From Ornithomonoglobus_A sp034090805 (GTDB lineage Bacteria; Bacillota; Clostridia; UBA1381): 33,432 nt of DNA. The notes beneath the pieces are model-generated. The model was not told the DNA's origin. It made no database searches and saw only the letters and a program-made list of their open reading frames with translations. Shown here piece after piece: positions 33,431 to 33,432 of this stretch (positions are counted from its first letter, which is position 1; each line of letters opens with the position of its first letter). The position numbers and the translations under genes are program-made. The stretch is from assembly GCA_034090805.1 (NCBI GenBank), contig JAXDRV010000123.1, forward strand, positions 1-33,432. Direction: 5' to 3'.

Positions 33431-33432
33431 GG

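Noticed and set aside
1..33432. tRNA or rRNA genes
   Set aside because: No cloverleaf-like sequence or rRNA-like stretch was noticed; all long gaps are explained by promoters, terminators or the repeat element.

Overview
The window looks like a low-to-moderate GC member of the Clostridia (Firmicutes), probably a fibre-degrading gut or rumen bacterium. The grounds are strong AGGAGG-type ribosome sites, SLH-domain surface proteins, copper-amine-oxidase-like surface modules, a YesM/YesN-type two-component pair and LplB/YtcP-type sugar permeases. The genus cannot be fixed from sequence alone; the protein style resembles pectin/xylan-degrading Monoglobus-like lineages, but that is only an impression.

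Layout. From 29581 down to 355, seventeen genes all lie on the minus strand and form a carbohydrate-utilisation locus of about 29 kb. In order of transcription it starts at a good promoter (29628-29656). Two SLH surface proteins come first, then a Gld-type ABC system (ATPase, ABC-2 permease, GldG-like protein, DUF4340 protein) and a secreted GH10 enzyme with a C-terminal CuAO-like domain. A 252-bp multi-hairpin repeat element follows. After it come a secreted carbohydrate-binding protein without a catalytic domain, a second and larger GH10 enzyme, a CBM9/CuAO-like surface protein, a solute-binding lipoprotein and two importer permeases. An internal promoter then drives a histidine kinase, an AraC-type response regulator, a cytoplasmic BNR_4-type beta-propeller protein and a cytoplasmic GH105 unsaturated uronyl hydrolase. 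A terminator (318-352) closes the locus. The inferred logic is capture and cleavage of a polysaccharide at the surface, oligosaccharide uptake, sensing by the kinase/regulator pair, and intracellular trimming of uronic-acid-containing products.

On the plus strand, 29764-32874 is an unrelated short operon: an EamA transporter, hypoxanthine phosphoribosyltransferase (TTG start) and a B12-binding radical SAM protein. A bidirectional terminator separates it from a convergent coiled-coil gene built on 21-bp repeats (32911-33363).

The most notable structure is the repeat at 17398-17649. It is a nearly uninterrupted chain of six hairpins with short terminal inverted repeats. The left edge of the window (1-119) carries a second copy, identical over all 119 visible bases and in the same orientation. 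The two copies bracket about 17 kb of the locus. Other points of interest are two paralogous GH10 enzymes with an altered glycone-subsite motif, a carbohydrate-binding-like module shared by neighbouring genes and apparently nested inside another, and the linkage of a Gld-type ABC system to S-layer proteins and glycanases.
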